The translations under genes and the position numbers were made by a program. A stretch of 52,200 nucleotides of DNA, from assembly GCA_958403385.1 (NCBI GenBank), contig CATXXC010000016.1, positions 1 through 52,200 on the forward strand, in the 5' to 3' direction. The notes under the pieces were generated by a model. That model did no database searches, was not told the DNA's origin, and was given only the letters and a program-made list of their open reading frames with translations. This DNA comes from an uncultured Collinsella sp. (GTDB lineage Bacteria; Actinomycetota; Coriobacteriia; Coriobacteriales; Coriobacteriaceae). Below are positions 23,826 to 32,907 of this stretch, one piece after another (within the stretch, counting starts at the first letter, position 1; each line of letters starts with the position of its first letter).

Positions 23826-24968
23826 GTGGTAAAGGCACTCAAGATCGAGATATTCCTGCTGTGCATGATTATTCTTATCGGACTTGCCGTACGAAGCCGT
23901 CGCTCCCTGTTCTCGAGCACCCAGCAGCTTTTGTTTAGCATGCTGGGCTACACGTCTGCTGCCTACATTTTCTTCGATATGATCTGGACGCTCTCGGACG
24001 GCGTGAGCACTCCTGTAGGCATCACGGCCAACTGGATTTCCAACGCGGTTTCGTTTTCGCTGTTCGCCATCGCGTGCCTCATTTGGTTTTTCTATTCCGA
24101 GACGATGCAGGGCTCACGGCTCCTGACCACGCCCTATAGGGTGGTACTTTTAACGTTGCCAACCGCATTGGTGGTCGTTCTGGCATTTACCAGCTACTGG
24201 ACGCACGCTATGTTCTATATCGATGCGCGGGGCGTATATCGTCGCGGAGCGCTTTATATGATTCAGCCTATCGTTAGCTACTGCTACGTCATATATACGT
24301 CCTTGCATGCCTTTATTCAGGCTCGAAAAGTCGAAAGCCTGCAAAAGAAGGCCATTTATCGCACCCTCGCCTTTTTTGCGGTTCCCGCTCTGGTGGGCGG
24401 TACCTTTCAGATCGTATACTCGGTGCCTGGCCTTTGTGTCGGCATAATGATTAGCATGTTGCTGCTCTATATCATCTGCCAGGAGCAGCTCATCTCGACC
24501 GACCCGTTGACTGGCCTCAACAATCGCAACCGTTTTGAGACCTATATGCTGTCGCTCTTCTCAAATGTGGATCAGGCCGAAGATGTATATCTGCTTATGA
24601 TGGATGCTGACGGCTTTAAGCAGATTAACGATCGCTATGGACATGTGGAGGGTGACCATGCTCTTCAGGTAATATCCGCTGCGCTCAAAGAGGTCTGCTC
24701 GGCGTCTGGTGGCTTTATCGCGCGTTATGGTGGCGATGAGTTCGTGGTGCTCCAAAAGGCAGCGGCGGAACAGGACATCATACGTCTGTGCGCGGCAATC
24801 AACGACGAGCTCGCGCGCGCCGAGGTGCCGTATCTGTTGCGGATGTCCATCGGCTACGCACGGGTCGGTGACGGCGTCGATACCTGGCAAGACTTGCTTC
24901 GCGCTGCCGACACGGAGCTCTACCGCGTCAAGGCCGAGAAAAAGAAGGTCGGCGTCCAGATACGCTAG
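23826..24968 (+). CDS. Membrane-bound diguanylate cyclase (GGDEF)
   Basis: A 380-residue protein. The first 210 residues hold about seven hydrophobic helices, the layout of a membrane input module. The GGDEF domain fills residues about 217-380: STDPLTGLNNRNRFE at its start and the intact active motif RYGGDEF with GGDEF at 302-306. DADGFKQINDRYGH is the metal and substrate segment. The RxxD inhibitory site expected just before GGDEF is absent, so product feedback is unlikely. It should make cyclic di-GMP from two GTP. The GTG at 23826 has AAGGGAGG eight bases upstream. No EAL or PilZ gene lies nearby. Confidence 0.88.
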   Translation: MVKALKIEIFLLCMIILIGLAVRSRRSLFSSTQQLLFSMLGYTSAAYIFFDMIWTLSDGVSTPVGITANWISNAVSFSLFAIACLIWFFYSETMQGSRLLTTPYRVVLLTLPTALVVVLAFTSYWTHAMFYIDARGVYRRGALYMIQPIVSYCYVIYTSLHAFIQARKVESLQKKAIYRTLAFFAVPALVGGTFQIVYSVPGLCVGIMISMLLLYIICQEQLISTDPLTGLNNRNRFETYMLSLFSNVDQAEDVYLLMMDADGFKQINDRYGHVEGDHALQVISAALKEVCSASGGFIARYGGDEFVVLQKAAAEQDIIRLCAAINDELARAEVPYLLRMSIGYARVGDGVDTWQDLLRAADTELYRVKAEKKKVGVQIR

Positions 24969-24973
24969 GAAAA

Positions 24974-25002
24974 GGGCCGCACGCTTGCGTGCGTGGCGGC
25001 CC
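24974..25002 (+). terminator. Hairpin after the diguanylate cyclase gene
   Basis: GGGCCGC (24974-24980) pairs with GCGGCCC (24996-25002), with an inner ACGC/GCGT pair. No clear T-run follows, so it may terminate weakly. A second imperfect hairpin with A and T tails (25053-25079) overlaps the end of the convergent EamA gene and may serve both strands. Confidence 0.45.
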
Positions 25003-25067
25003 TCAGCTCATCGATGTATTCCATTAAGCTAAAGTGTGCGAACGCCCTCCCTAAAAAGGCGAGCTTG

Positions 25068-26003
25068 CTAGGCTTTTTTGGGTTTGTTGACGATGATGAT
25101 GCCGCCGCAGACCAACAACAGGGCAACGATGACGGTAACGGGGCTCGTGCCAGCGCCCTCGCCGAGCAGCAGTGCGCTCAACAGCACGCCAAAGACCGGG
25201 TTCATAAAGCCAAAGACCGACACGCGGCTGACGGGGTTGACGGCGAGCAGGCGGGACCACAGCGAGTAGGCGACCGCGGAGATAAGCGCCATGTAGATGA
25301 TGAGCGCGATGGCGGGGGCGATTTCGGTGGGGGACAACGTGCCGCCCATCAAAAACCCGATGGCGGTAAGGACCACGCCACCGACTAAAAACTGCCAGCC
25401 GGCGAGCAAGACGCCGTCATGCTCGCGCGAGAAGATGCCAATGAGGCAGGTCGACAGGGCGCCCGCAACAGTGGAGGCCAAGATAAATCCCTCGCCGTCG
25501 AGCGTAAAGCCAAAGGTGCCATCCGCGCCCGAAAGGTTGACGAGCGCGACACCGGCAAAGCCCAGTACGCAGCCGAGCACTTTGGCCGCATCGAGCTTTT
25601 CGGTGCGAAACGCCAGGGCGGCAAAGAGGATGGCTAGGAAGTTGGCGCTGGCCTCGATGATGGAGCTCGACATGGCGCTGGCGCGCGAGAGGCCCAGATA
25701 GAAAAAGAAGTACTGACCGATGGTCTGAAAGAGCGACAAGATAAAGATGGGCTTGATATCGCGTACCTGTGGGACGAGCGGGCGGCGCTGGGCCGCACTC
25801 ATACCGGCGATAACCAGGATACCGGCAAGCGTGAAGCGCAAACCTGCAAAGAGCAGTTGCGAGGCGCTATCGTGCGCGGGGATGCCAAAGAGCTCGTAAC
25901 CGATCTTGATGCAGGGGAAAGCCGACCCCCAGAGCGCACAGCAGACGAGGCAGCCCAGGACGAGTCCGGGCAGGGTGGCGAGATACGGCTTGCGGCTTTC
26001 CAT
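25068..26003 (-). CDS. EamA/DMT-family transporter
   Basis: A 311-residue membrane protein with ten predicted helices in two EamA repeats. The first repeat opens with LWGSAFPCIKIGYEL, and the end of each repeat carries the usual text (EASANFLAILFAALAFRTEKL; FGFMNPVFGVLLSALLLGE). Members export amino acids, nucleosides or drugs; the substrate cannot be told. The ATG at 26003 is chosen for AGGAAGGA seven bases upstream, dropping 14 residues of the longer frame. It lies behind the purL terminator, so it needs its own promoter, which I could not identify in the short gap. Confidence 0.88.
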   Translation of the reverse strand: MESRKPYLATLPGLVLGCLVCCALWGSAFPCIKIGYELFGIPAHDSASQLLFAGLRFTLAGILVIAGMSAAQRRPLVPQVRDIKPIFILSLFQTIGQYFFFYLGLSRASAMSSSIIEASANFLAILFAALAFRTEKLDAAKVLGCVLGFAGVALVNLSGADGTFGFTLDGEGFILASTVAGALSTCLIGIFSREHDGVLLAGWQFLVGGVVLTAIGFLMGGTLSPTEIAPAIALIIYMALISAVAYSLWSRLLAVNPVSRVSVFGFMNPVFGVLLSALLLGEGAGTSPVTVIVALLLVCGGIIIVNKPKKA

Positions 26004-26029
26004 GATGTCCTTCCTACATGCGCGAAGTA

Positions 26030-26064
26030 AAAAAGAACCCGCCACCGGATGTGTCGGTGGCGGG
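26030..26064 (-). terminator. Rho-independent terminator of purL
   Basis: On the minus strand CCCGCCACCG (26064-26055) pairs with CGGTGGCGGG (26047-26038) around a seven-base loop, followed by TTCTTTTTT (26037-26029). Perfect 10-bp stem plus T-run: a classical terminator. Confidence 0.9.
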
Positions 26065-26102
26065 TGTTGTTACCCGAAGGGATTGTACCTGATGGGAAAG
26101 GT

Positions 26103-29100
26103 TTAAGCGAAGTAGGCCACGCCGCTCTCAAAGATCGGCATGAACTTATCGCCGGGGACATGCTCGGGCACGTTACGGTACAGGTTGTCGCCGCGACGCT
26201 CGGCATGGCCCATCTTGCCCAGGACGCGGCCGTCGGGGCTCGTGATGCCCTCGATGGCGAGTGCGGAGCCGTTGGGGTTGACGGAGAGATCCATGCTGGG
26301 CTTGCCGTTCTCGCCCACGTACTGCGTGGCGACCTGGCCGTTGGCGATCAGCTGGGTGAGCACTTCGTCATTGGCGACAAAGCGGCCCTCGCCGTGGCTG
26401 ATGGCGACGGTGTAGGGGTCGTCCAGGCTGCACTGCGACAGCCACGGGGACAGGTTGGACGAGATACGGGTGCGCACCAGACGGCTCTGATGGCGACCGA
26501 TGGTGTTGAACGTAAGCGTGGGCGCATCAGGCGTGGCGTCGACGATGTCGCCGTAGGGCACCAGACCGAGCTTGATCAGGGCCTGGAAGCCGTTGCAGAT
26601 GCCCAGCATCAGGCCGTCGCGGGCCTTGAGCAGGTCGCGGACTGCCTCGGTGACCTCGGGAGCGCGGAAGAACGCCGTGATGAACTTGGCGGAGCCATCG
26701 GGCTCGTCGCCGCCCGAGAAGCCGCCGGGGATCATGACGATCTGGCTTGCACGGATGCGGCGGGCAAGCTCGTGGGTGCTCTCGGCGACGGCCTCGGGCG
26801 TGAGGTTGTTGATCACGAAGGTGTCGGCCTCGGCGCCGGCGGCGCGGAAAGCGCGGGCGCTATCGTACTCGCAGTTGTTGCCGGGGAACACGGGGATTAC
26901 CACGCGCGGGCGGGCGATCTTGGCGCCGCCGTACACGTGGATATCCTTGGCGCGGAAGTCGATGGTCTCGACCTCGGGGGTCTCGCCGGCGCTGCGGTAG
27001 GCGAAGACGCCCTCGATGCCGCTCTCCCAGGCCTCCTGGAGCTCGGCGAGCTCGATGACCTCGGAGCCGGTGTCGATGACATAGCCCTCGACGGTGGTGC
27101 CCAGGGGCTCGACGACAACGCCGTCGGCGACCTCGGGCAGCTCGGCGTCCTCGGCGAGCTCGACGATAAAGCTGCCGTAGAGCGGGGTGAAGAGGCTCTC
27201 CACGTCTACATCTTCGGCAAGCTCGATACCGATCTGGTTGCCGACGCACATCTTAAAGAGGCTCTCGGCGCCGCAGCCGTAGCCGGGCGTTGAGACGGCT
27301 AGGGCGTCACCGGTGGCGGTGAGCGCCTCGACGGCGTCAAATGCGGCGAGCAGCTGCTGGGCGTCGGGACGGTAGTCCTCGCCATAGGTGGCGGGGGCGA
27401 TACGGACAACGCGGTGCGTCAGGCCCTTGAACTCGGGGGAGACGGCGCGGGCCGCCTTGCCTACGGAGACAGCGAAGCTGATCAGGGTCGGCGGAACGTT
27501 GAGCTCGCCGGTCTCGTCCTCAAACGAACCGCTCATGGAGTCCTTGCCGCCGATGGCGCCGGCACCCAGGTCGACCTGGGCCATGAGGGCACCCAGGACG
27601 GCAGCCATGGGCTTGCCCCAACGCTCGGCCTCGGTGCGCAGGCGCTCGAAGTACTCCTGGAAGGAGAGGTAGGCGCGCTTGTGCTCAAAGCCGGCGGCAA
27701 CGAGCTTGGCGATGGACTCGACCACGGACAGGTAGGCGCCCGCAAACTGGTCGGCCTCCATCAGATAGGGGTTGAAGCCCCATGCCATGGCACTCGCCGT
27801 GGTGGTCTCGCCGTCCACGGGGAACTTGGCGACCATGGCCGAGCTCGGGGTGAGCTGCGTCTTGCCGCCAAAGGGCATGAGCACGGTCGCGGCGCCGATG
27901 GTGGAGTCGAAGCGCTCGGAAAGGCCCTTGTTGGAAGCGACGTTGAGGTCGGTGACAAGCGAGGTCATGCGCTCGGTGAGCGTGGTGCCGGCCCAGCTGG
28001 GCTGCCACACGCTGCGGGCGCACACGTGGGCGACCTGGTGCTTGGGTGCGCCGTTGGAGTTGAGGAACTCGCGGGACAGGTCGACGATGGCGACGCCGTT
28101 CCAGGCCATGCGCATGCGCGGCTCGGCGGTAACCTCGGCGATAACGGTAGCCTCCAGGTTTTCCTCGGCGGCGTAGCCCATGAACTCCTCGACGTCACCG
28201 TCGGCGACGGCGCAAGCCATGCGCTCCTGGGACTCGGAGATAGCGAGCTCGGTGCCGTCCAGGCCGTCGTACTTCTTGGTCACGGTATCAAGGTCGACAT
28301 ACAGGCCGTCGGCAAGCTCGCCCACGGCGACCGAGACACCGCCGGCGCCAAAGTCGTTGCAGCGCTTGATCAGACGGCAGGCATCGCCGCGGCGGAACAG
28401 GCGCTGCAGCTTGCGCTCGACCGGGGCGTTGCCCTTCTGGACCTCGGCACCCGAGGTCTCGATGGACTCGGTGTTCTGGGTCTTGGAGGAGCCGGTGGCG
28501 CCACCGATGCCATCACGGCCGGTGCGGCCGCCCAGCAGGATGATCTTGTCGGTGGGGGCGGGGCACTCGCGACGAACGTGGTTTGCCGGGGTAGCGCCCA
28601 CGACGGCGCCAACCTCCATGCGCTTGGCCACGTAACCGGGGTGATAGAGTTCGTTGACCTGACCGGTGGCAAGGCCGATCTGGTTGCCGTAGCTGGAGTA
28701 GCCGGCGGCGGCAGTGGTCACGAGCTTGCGCTGCGGCAGCTTGCCCTCGAGCGTCTCGGAAACCGGGACGGTGGGGTCGCCGGCGCCGGTGACGCGCATG
28801 GCCTGATACACATAGCTGCGGCCCGAGAGCGGGTCGCGGATGGCGCCGCCCACGCAGGTGGCGGCACCGCCGAAGGGCTCGATCTCGGTCGGGTGGTTAT
28901 GGGTCTCGTTCTTAAAGAGGAACAGCCAGTCTTGGTCCTCGCCATCGACATCGACCTTTACCTTGACGGTGCAGGCGTTGATCTCCTCGGACTCATCGAC
29001 ATCGGTCATGACGCCGGTCTTCTTGAGGTACTTGGCGCCGATGGTGCCCATGTCCATGAGGCAGACGGGCTTGGCGTCGCGGCCGAGCTCATGGCGCATC

Positions 29101-29849
29101 TCCATGTAGCGGTCGAAGGCCTGCTGCACCACGGCGTCGTCGATCGTCACGTCATCCAGGACGGTGCCGAAGGTGGTGTGGCGGCAGTGGTCGGACCAAT
29201 AGGTGTCGATCACGCGGATCTCGGTGATGGTGGGGTCGCGGTCCTCATCGCGGAAGTACTGCTGGCAGAAGGCGATGTCCGCCTCGTCCATGGCAAGGCC
29301 GCGATCGGCGATAAAGGCGGCAAGGCCGGCCTCGTCGAGCTCGCGGAAGCCGTCGAGCACCTCGACGGGCTGGGGCTCGGGGGTCTCCATGTACAGCGTC
29401 TCGGGCAGGTCGAGCGAGGCGATGCGCGCCTCGACGGGGTTCACCACGTAGTGCTTGATGGCCTCGATGGCGGCTTCGTCCAGAGCGCCCGAGATGATAT
29501 AGACCTTGGCGGAGCGCACGGCGGGGCGCTCGCCCTGGCTGATGAGCTGCACGCACTCGCTGGCGGAGTCGGCGCGCTGGTCAAACTGGCCAGGCAGGAA
29601 TTCGACGGCAAAGACGGCGCCATCGCTTGCGGGGAGCTCGTCGTAGGTCACATCGACCTGGGGCTCGCTAAAGACGGTCGGCACGCAGGAGCGGAAAAGC
29701 TCCTCGTCGATGCCCTCGACGTCGTAGCGGTTGATGATCCTCAGGGCCTCGATGCCCTTGATGCCGAGAATTTCGGTCAGCTCGCCCTTGAGCTGCTGAG
29801 CCTCGACGTCGAACCCGGGTTTCTTCTCCACGTAGATACGAGAGACCAT
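26103..29849 (-). CDS. purL: Phosphoribosylformylglycinamidine synthase, single-chain
   Basis: A 1248-residue enzyme of purine synthesis. It uses glutamine and ATP to turn formylglycinamide ribotide into the amidine. The N-terminal PurS-like part, two ATP-binding AIRS-type halves (TYWSDHCRHTTF near 235; LFKNETHNHPTEIEPFGGAAT near 315) and the C-terminal glutaminase domain (FPGNNCEYDSARAF, with the nucleophile in GICNGFQ) are all in one chain. This is the large form found in many Firmicutes and Gammaproteobacteria; most actinobacteria split it into PurS, PurL and PurQ. The ATG at 29849 follows GCAGGA by six bases, and 36 residues of the longer frame are dropped. The gene stands alone between a terminator and a divergent antiporter. 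Confidence 0.95.
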   Translation of the reverse strand: MVSRIYVEKKPGFDVEAQQLKGELTEILGIKGIEALRIINRYDVEGIDEELFRSCVPTVFSEPQVDVTYDELPASDGAVFAVEFLPGQFDQRADSASECVQLISQGERPAVRSAKVYIISGALDEAAIEAIKHYVVNPVEARIASLDLPETLYMETPEPQPVEVLDGFRELDEAGLAAFIADRGLAMDEADIAFCQQYFRDEDRDPTITEIRVIDTYWSDHCRHTTFGTVLDDVTIDDAVVQQAFDRYMEMRHELGRDAKPVCLMDMGTIGAKYLKKTGVMTDVDESEEINACTVKVKVDVDGEDQDWLFLFKNETHNHPTEIEPFGGAATCVGGAIRDPLSGRSYVYQAMRVTGAGDPTVPVSETLEGKLPQRKLVTTAAAGYSSYGNQIGLATGQVNELYHPGYVAKRMEVGAVVGATPANHVRRECPAPTDKIILLGGRTGRDGIGGATGSSKTQNTESIETSGAEVQKGNAPVERKLQRLFRRGDACRLIKRCNDFGAGGVSVAVGELADGLYVDLDTVTKKYDGLDGTELAISESQERMACAVADGDVEEFMGYAAEENLEATVIAEVTAEPRMRMAWNGVAIVDLSREFLNSNGAPKHQVAHVCARSVWQPSWAGTTLTERMTSLVTDLNVASNKGLSERFDSTIGAATVLMPFGGKTQLTPSSAMVAKFPVDGETTTASAMAWGFNPYLMEADQFAGAYLSVVESIAKLVAAGFEHKRAYLSFQEYFERLRTEAERWGKPMAAVLGALMAQVDLGAGAIGGKDSMSGSFEDETGELNVPPTLISFAVSVGKAARAVSPEFKGLTHRVVRIAPATYGEDYRPDAQQLLAAFDAVEALTATGDALAVSTPGYGCGAESLFKMCVGNQIGIELAEDVDVESLFTPLYGSFIVELAEDAELPEVADGVVVEPLGTTVEGYVIDTGSEVIELAELQEAWESGIEGVFAYRSAGETPEVETIDFRAKDIHVYGGAKIARPRVVIPVFPGNNCEYDSARAFRAAGAEADTFVINNLTPEAVAESTHELARRIRASQIVMIPGGFSGGDEPDGSAKFITAFFRAPEVTEAVRDLLKARDGLMLGICNGFQALIKLGLVPYGDIVDATPDAPTLTFNTIGRHQSRLVRTRISSNLSPWLSQCSLDDPYTVAISHGEGRFVANDEVLTQLIANGQVATQYVGENGKPSMDLSVNPNGSALAIEGITSPDGRVLGKMGHAERRGDNLYRNVPEHVPGDKFMPIFESGVAYFA

Positions 29850-30033
29850 TGGTTCCTGCCTTCCTGATCGGTTGGGCGTACGGTACGGTATGCGGCAGCG
29901 GTCGGTTTGCGGGGTCTGCCCTGCGGTCGCCTTGAGCCACATGTTTGTAAACCTCACTATGATACGACAGCTCGCGGCGCGTTGAGGACGGCGAGGGTGC
30001 TACAGTGAAGCGCAAACAAGAGAAAGGCATCAC

Positions 30034-31596
30034 ATGGCATTCGTTTCGCTCTCCATCATCGCACTCGTGGCCTTTGCGAGTCCTTTTATCGCCTCGGCGA
30101 TTCCCGGAAAACCCGTTCCCGAGACGGTCTTTTTGCTCGTGCTCGGCGCGGTGCTGGGACCCCATATGCTCGGCGTCATCCATGTAGATGCTGAGGTCTC
30201 GCTTGTGTCCGAGCTGGGCCTGGCCTTCTTGTTCCTGCTTGCCGGCTTTGAGATCGACCCCAAGAGCATCACGGGCGTCGAGGGGCGCTACGGCTTGGCG
30301 ACGTGGGCCGTCACGTTTGGTATCGCCTGGCTTGCCGTGCGCTTTACCCCGTGGTTCTCGGTCAGTCATTTCGACGGTATCGCCGTGACGCTTGCCCTCA
30401 CTTCGACGGCGCTCGGCACGCTCGTGCCCATCATGCGTGAGCGCTCGCTCGCTGGCACGCGTGTGGGCGACTCGATTCTCGCGTATGGCACCTGGGGTGA
30501 GCTCGGCCCTGTGCTCGCCATGTCGGTGCTGCTGTCTGCCCGCACTGGCATCCAAACGCTCGTAATCCTTGGCTTGTTTGCGGTGGTTTGCGTGTTGCTG
30601 GCTGTGGTCCCAAGCCGCTCCAAGCGTGTCGGCAGCCGCTTCTTTGCGTTTGTCGAGGAACGCGCCGATACCACGTCGCAGACCTTCGTGCGCCTGACGG
30701 TGCTCATCCTGGTCACGCTCGTGGCGTTCTCGGCCGTCTTTGATCTCGACATCGTGTTGGGTTCTTTTGCCGCTGGCTTTGTCTTGCGCTACATCATCCC
30801 CGAGGGCAACCATACGCTCGAGACCAAGCTCGACGGCCTGGCCTACGGTTTTTTGATTCCGGTGTTCTTTACCGTATCGGGCGCAAAGATCGATCTGACG
30901 GCCGTGGCGTCGCGCCCGGGTCTGCTCGTGGGCTTTATCGTGGCGTTGCTGATTATTCGTGCCGTGCCCATTCTTATTTCTATGAGCATTTGTCCTGCGA
31001 CGCGTGATGTGTCGGCGTATGGTCGCATTACCGTGGCCCTGTACTGCACCACGGCCCTGCCGATCATCGTTGCCGTGACAAGCGTTGCCGTCAACGCGGG
31101 CGCGCTGTCGCAAGATATTGCGTCGGTCATGGTTGCCGCCGGCGCCATCACGGTGTTCTTGATGCCGCTGCTCGCGCAGCTCTTCTACCGCGTGGTCGAC
31201 GCCGCGCCGGTCGCCGCCGTGGCAGAGGTTGCCGAGCATCCATCCGATGCGCTCGACATCCTGCGCGCCCACCACGACCTAGCGAGCTTGCTCGCGCGCG
31301 AGCATGAGCTGCTGACTTCGCATGGCCATGGTCGCGTATTCGAGGGCCTGCCTACGCTCGATACGATTGCCGAGCGTCTTTCCGCCGAGGCGGCGAGCGG
31401 CCATATCGATGCCCGTATTGTGGACGCGGCGCATCTTCTTGCCGATAAGACCTATGGAGACGAGGTCGACCCGTCCGAGCTGACTCCGCGCGAGCGTCGC
31501 CGCCTGGAGCGCGCCAAGCTCGCCGTGCGCGAATACCGCCGCCGCATGCTGGAGCTCTATGCAAGAGAAGAAGCCGAGGACGACGACGGCAAGTAG
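30034..31596 (+). CDS. CPA2-family cation:proton antiporter
   Basis: A 520-residue protein with about 12 hydrophobic helices (residues 1-390) in the Na+/H+ exchanger fold, with FLLVLGAVLGPHMLGVI, LAFLFLLAGFEIDPKSI and SFAAGFVLRYI. The extra C-terminal tail (about 395-520) is soluble, charged and helical, with no TrkA-type nucleotide fold that I can see. It should swap K+ or Na+ for protons across the membrane. GAGAAAGG lies seven bases before the ATG, and a CTACAGT -10 box stands at 30000-30006. Downstream comes the alternating hairpin array at 31644-31844, then a shared terminator with the convergent SDR gene. Confidence 0.88.
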   Translation: MAFVSLSIIALVAFASPFIASAIPGKPVPETVFLLVLGAVLGPHMLGVIHVDAEVSLVSELGLAFLFLLAGFEIDPKSITGVEGRYGLATWAVTFGIAWLAVRFTPWFSVSHFDGIAVTLALTSTALGTLVPIMRERSLAGTRVGDSILAYGTWGELGPVLAMSVLLSARTGIQTLVILGLFAVVCVLLAVVPSRSKRVGSRFFAFVEERADTTSQTFVRLTVLILVTLVAFSAVFDLDIVLGSFAAGFVLRYIIPEGNHTLETKLDGLAYGFLIPVFFTVSGAKIDLTAVASRPGLLVGFIVALLIIRAVPILISMSICPATRDVSAYGRITVALYCTTALPIIVAVTSVAVNAGALSQDIASVMVAAGAITVFLMPLLAQLFYRVVDAAPVAAVAEVAEHPSDALDILRAHHDLASLLAREHELLTSHGHGRVFEGLPTLDTIAERLSAEAASGHIDARIVDAAHLLADKTYGDEVDPSELTPRERRRLERAKLAVREYRRRMLELYAREEAEDDDGK

Positions 31597-31643
31597 TCGA
31601 TACTCTCTCGGGGAAGCCGCGTCCTGCTTTGAAGGCTCGGAAC

Positions 31644-31844
31644 GGGATGTGGTTTCCGAAACGGGGGCCGTTGGGAAACTGTGTCCCGGAATGGGCGCTC
31701 AGAGTAGGATGCAGTTTCCGCGAGAGACCCGTTGCGGAAACGGTATCCCAGAATCGGCGTTCAAAACGGGACGCTCTTTCCGAAACATGGCCCTGAGGGA
31801 AGCTGCGTCCCGGTCTGAGTCGGGACTGCGGGACACAGCTTCCC
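31644..31844. repeat. Array of alternating direct and inverted repeats, about 30-base units
   Basis: The gene-free stretch 31597-31941 holds seven copies of a degenerate unit close to CGGGACGCAGTTTCCG, alternately on the two strands. Pairs fold into hairpins: 31644-31657 with 31674-31687 (all pairs Watson-Crick or G-U), 31707-31721 with 31734-31749, 31767-31781 with 31797-31812, and the last unit at 31829-31844 can instead pair with 31797-31811. On the plus strand it would form a chain of three or four stem-loops after the antiporter. It is not a CRISPR: units face each other and the spacers are not uniform. Confidence 0.75.
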
Positions 31845-31854
31845 TTTCAAACAG

Positions 31855-31899
31855 AAGAAGGCGCGCTGCCTGCAGTTGATGCAGACGGCGCGCCTTCTT
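31855..31899. terminator. Shared terminator between antiporter and SDR genes
   Basis: AAGAAGGCGCGC (31855-31866) pairs perfectly with GCGCGCCTTCTT (31888-31899), a 12-bp stem around 21 bases. The plus side is followed by TGTTGG and the minus side by a TTCTT-like arm and CTGTTTG, so it can stop both convergent transcripts. Confidence 0.8.
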
Positions 31900-31941
31900 T
31901 GTTGGACTATGTTGAGGCTGGGAGCCGAGGCTTGTGGTCCC

Positions 31942-32691
31942 TTAAGAGCGGGCGGCTCCGTCGACGGGGAGCACGGCGCCCGTGACGTAGGAGGACATGT
32001 CGCTCGCCAGGAAAACAAAGGCGTTGGCGACATCCTCGGGCTCGCCCATGCGACCCAGCGGAATGGTGGCGATGATGGGCTTAATAACCTCTTCGGGCAG
32101 GTTAGCGACCATATCGGTTTTGGTTACGCCGGGTGCAACGGCATTGACGCGAATGCCCACGGGGGCGAGCTCGCGCGAGAGCGACTGGACCATACCGTTG
32201 ACGGCAAACTTGGACGTGGGGTAACCGACGCCGGAGGGCTGGCCGTACTTGGCGACCATCGAGCTTGTGGTAGTGATGGTGCCGCCGTGGCCGGCCTCGG
32301 TCATGATCTTGGCGGCAGCCTGGTGGCCATTAAAGACGGCGACGACGTTAAGGTCCATGACCTTTGCGAACTCCTCGGCCGTGTAGTCCAAGAGGGGTGA
32401 ACGCTGGGAGATACCGGCATTGTTGACGACCGTGTCCAAGCCGCCCATGTCGGATGCAGCCTGGGTAAAGGCCTCGGTCACGGCTTCGAGTGAGGTGAGG
32501 TCGCAGGAGCGGCCCCAGACCTTGGCGTCGGGATAGGCGGCTGTCAGCTTCTCAACGGCCGCATCGGCGGTCTCTTGACGCGAGCCAAAGACAGTGACGG
32601 AGGCGCCCTCCTCGATAAAACGGCAGGCGATGGCATAGCCGATACCGCGCGTGCCTCCGGTGATGATTGCTTTCTTGCCCTCGAGCAACAT
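31942..32691 (-). CDS. Short-chain dehydrogenase/reductase (FabG-like)
   Basis: A 249-residue classical SDR. The cofactor loop is TGGTRGIG (near 11-18), followed by NNAG (near 89-92), then the catalytic Ser in TTTSSMVA and the YPTSK (Y-x-x-x-K) pair. The residue after the second strand (FGSRQE) suggests NADP(H) preference, with Arg accepting the phosphate. It may be a 3-oxoacyl-ACP reductase or a hydroxysteroid dehydrogenase type; gut Collinsella carry both kinds, and I cannot decide. It does not match the known 7-beta-HSDH sequence as I remember it. GAGAGGAAA lies a few bases before the ATG at 32691. The first 24 residues of the longer frame are rejected for lack of a ribosome site. Confidence 0.85.
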   Translation of the reverse strand: MLLEGKKAIITGGTRGIGYAIACRFIEEGASVTVFGSRQETADAAVEKLTAAYPDAKVWGRSCDLTSLEAVTEAFTQAASDMGGLDTVVNNAGISQRSPLLDYTAEEFAKVMDLNVVAVFNGHQAAAKIMTEAGHGGTITTTSSMVAKYGQPSGVGYPTSKFAVNGMVQSLSRELAPVGIRVNAVAPGVTKTDMVANLPEEVIKPIIATIPLGRMGEPEDVANAFVFLASDMSSYVTGAVLPVDGAARS

Positions 32692-32839
32692 GGTATTTCC
32701 TCTCATCGCGGGCGGACATTCGCAGCACAGCGTAGCCGTAACCGGAATCGGCCGTGTTTGCATATCGGTGAACGGTAGCCCGCGTTACCGATGAGCGGCT
32801 CGCGCAAATGTGCCCTGTCGTTGTGCTTAGGGCAGGAGA

Positions 32840-32873
32840 CAAAAAGGCTCCCATCCCACATCGGACGGGAGCC
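32840..32873 (-). terminator. Rho-independent terminator of hom
   Basis: On the minus strand GGCTCCCGTCC (32873-32863) pairs with GGATGGGAGCC (32856-32846), one G-U pair, six-base loop, followed by TTTTTGTC (32845-32838). It lies 35 bases beyond the hom stop. Confidence 0.88.
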
Positions 32874-32907
32874 CTTCGAGCAAATGCGTTGTGGGGTGTA
32901 AACCGAA

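Noticed and set aside
27414..29867. 817-codon open frame opposite purL
   Set aside because: It is the mirror of purL codon bias: Gly/Val/Leu/Asp/His-rich, no domain motif and no ribosome site. purL has all catalytic motifs.
31644..31844. CRISPR array
   Set aside because: Repeat units alternate in direction, differ from each other and lack uniform spacers; no cas gene is in the window.
31942..32691. 7-beta-hydroxysteroid dehydrogenase of Collinsella
   Set aside because: The sequence is of general FabG-like type and does not match the 7-beta-HSDH protein as I remember it; bile-acid activity is not supported.
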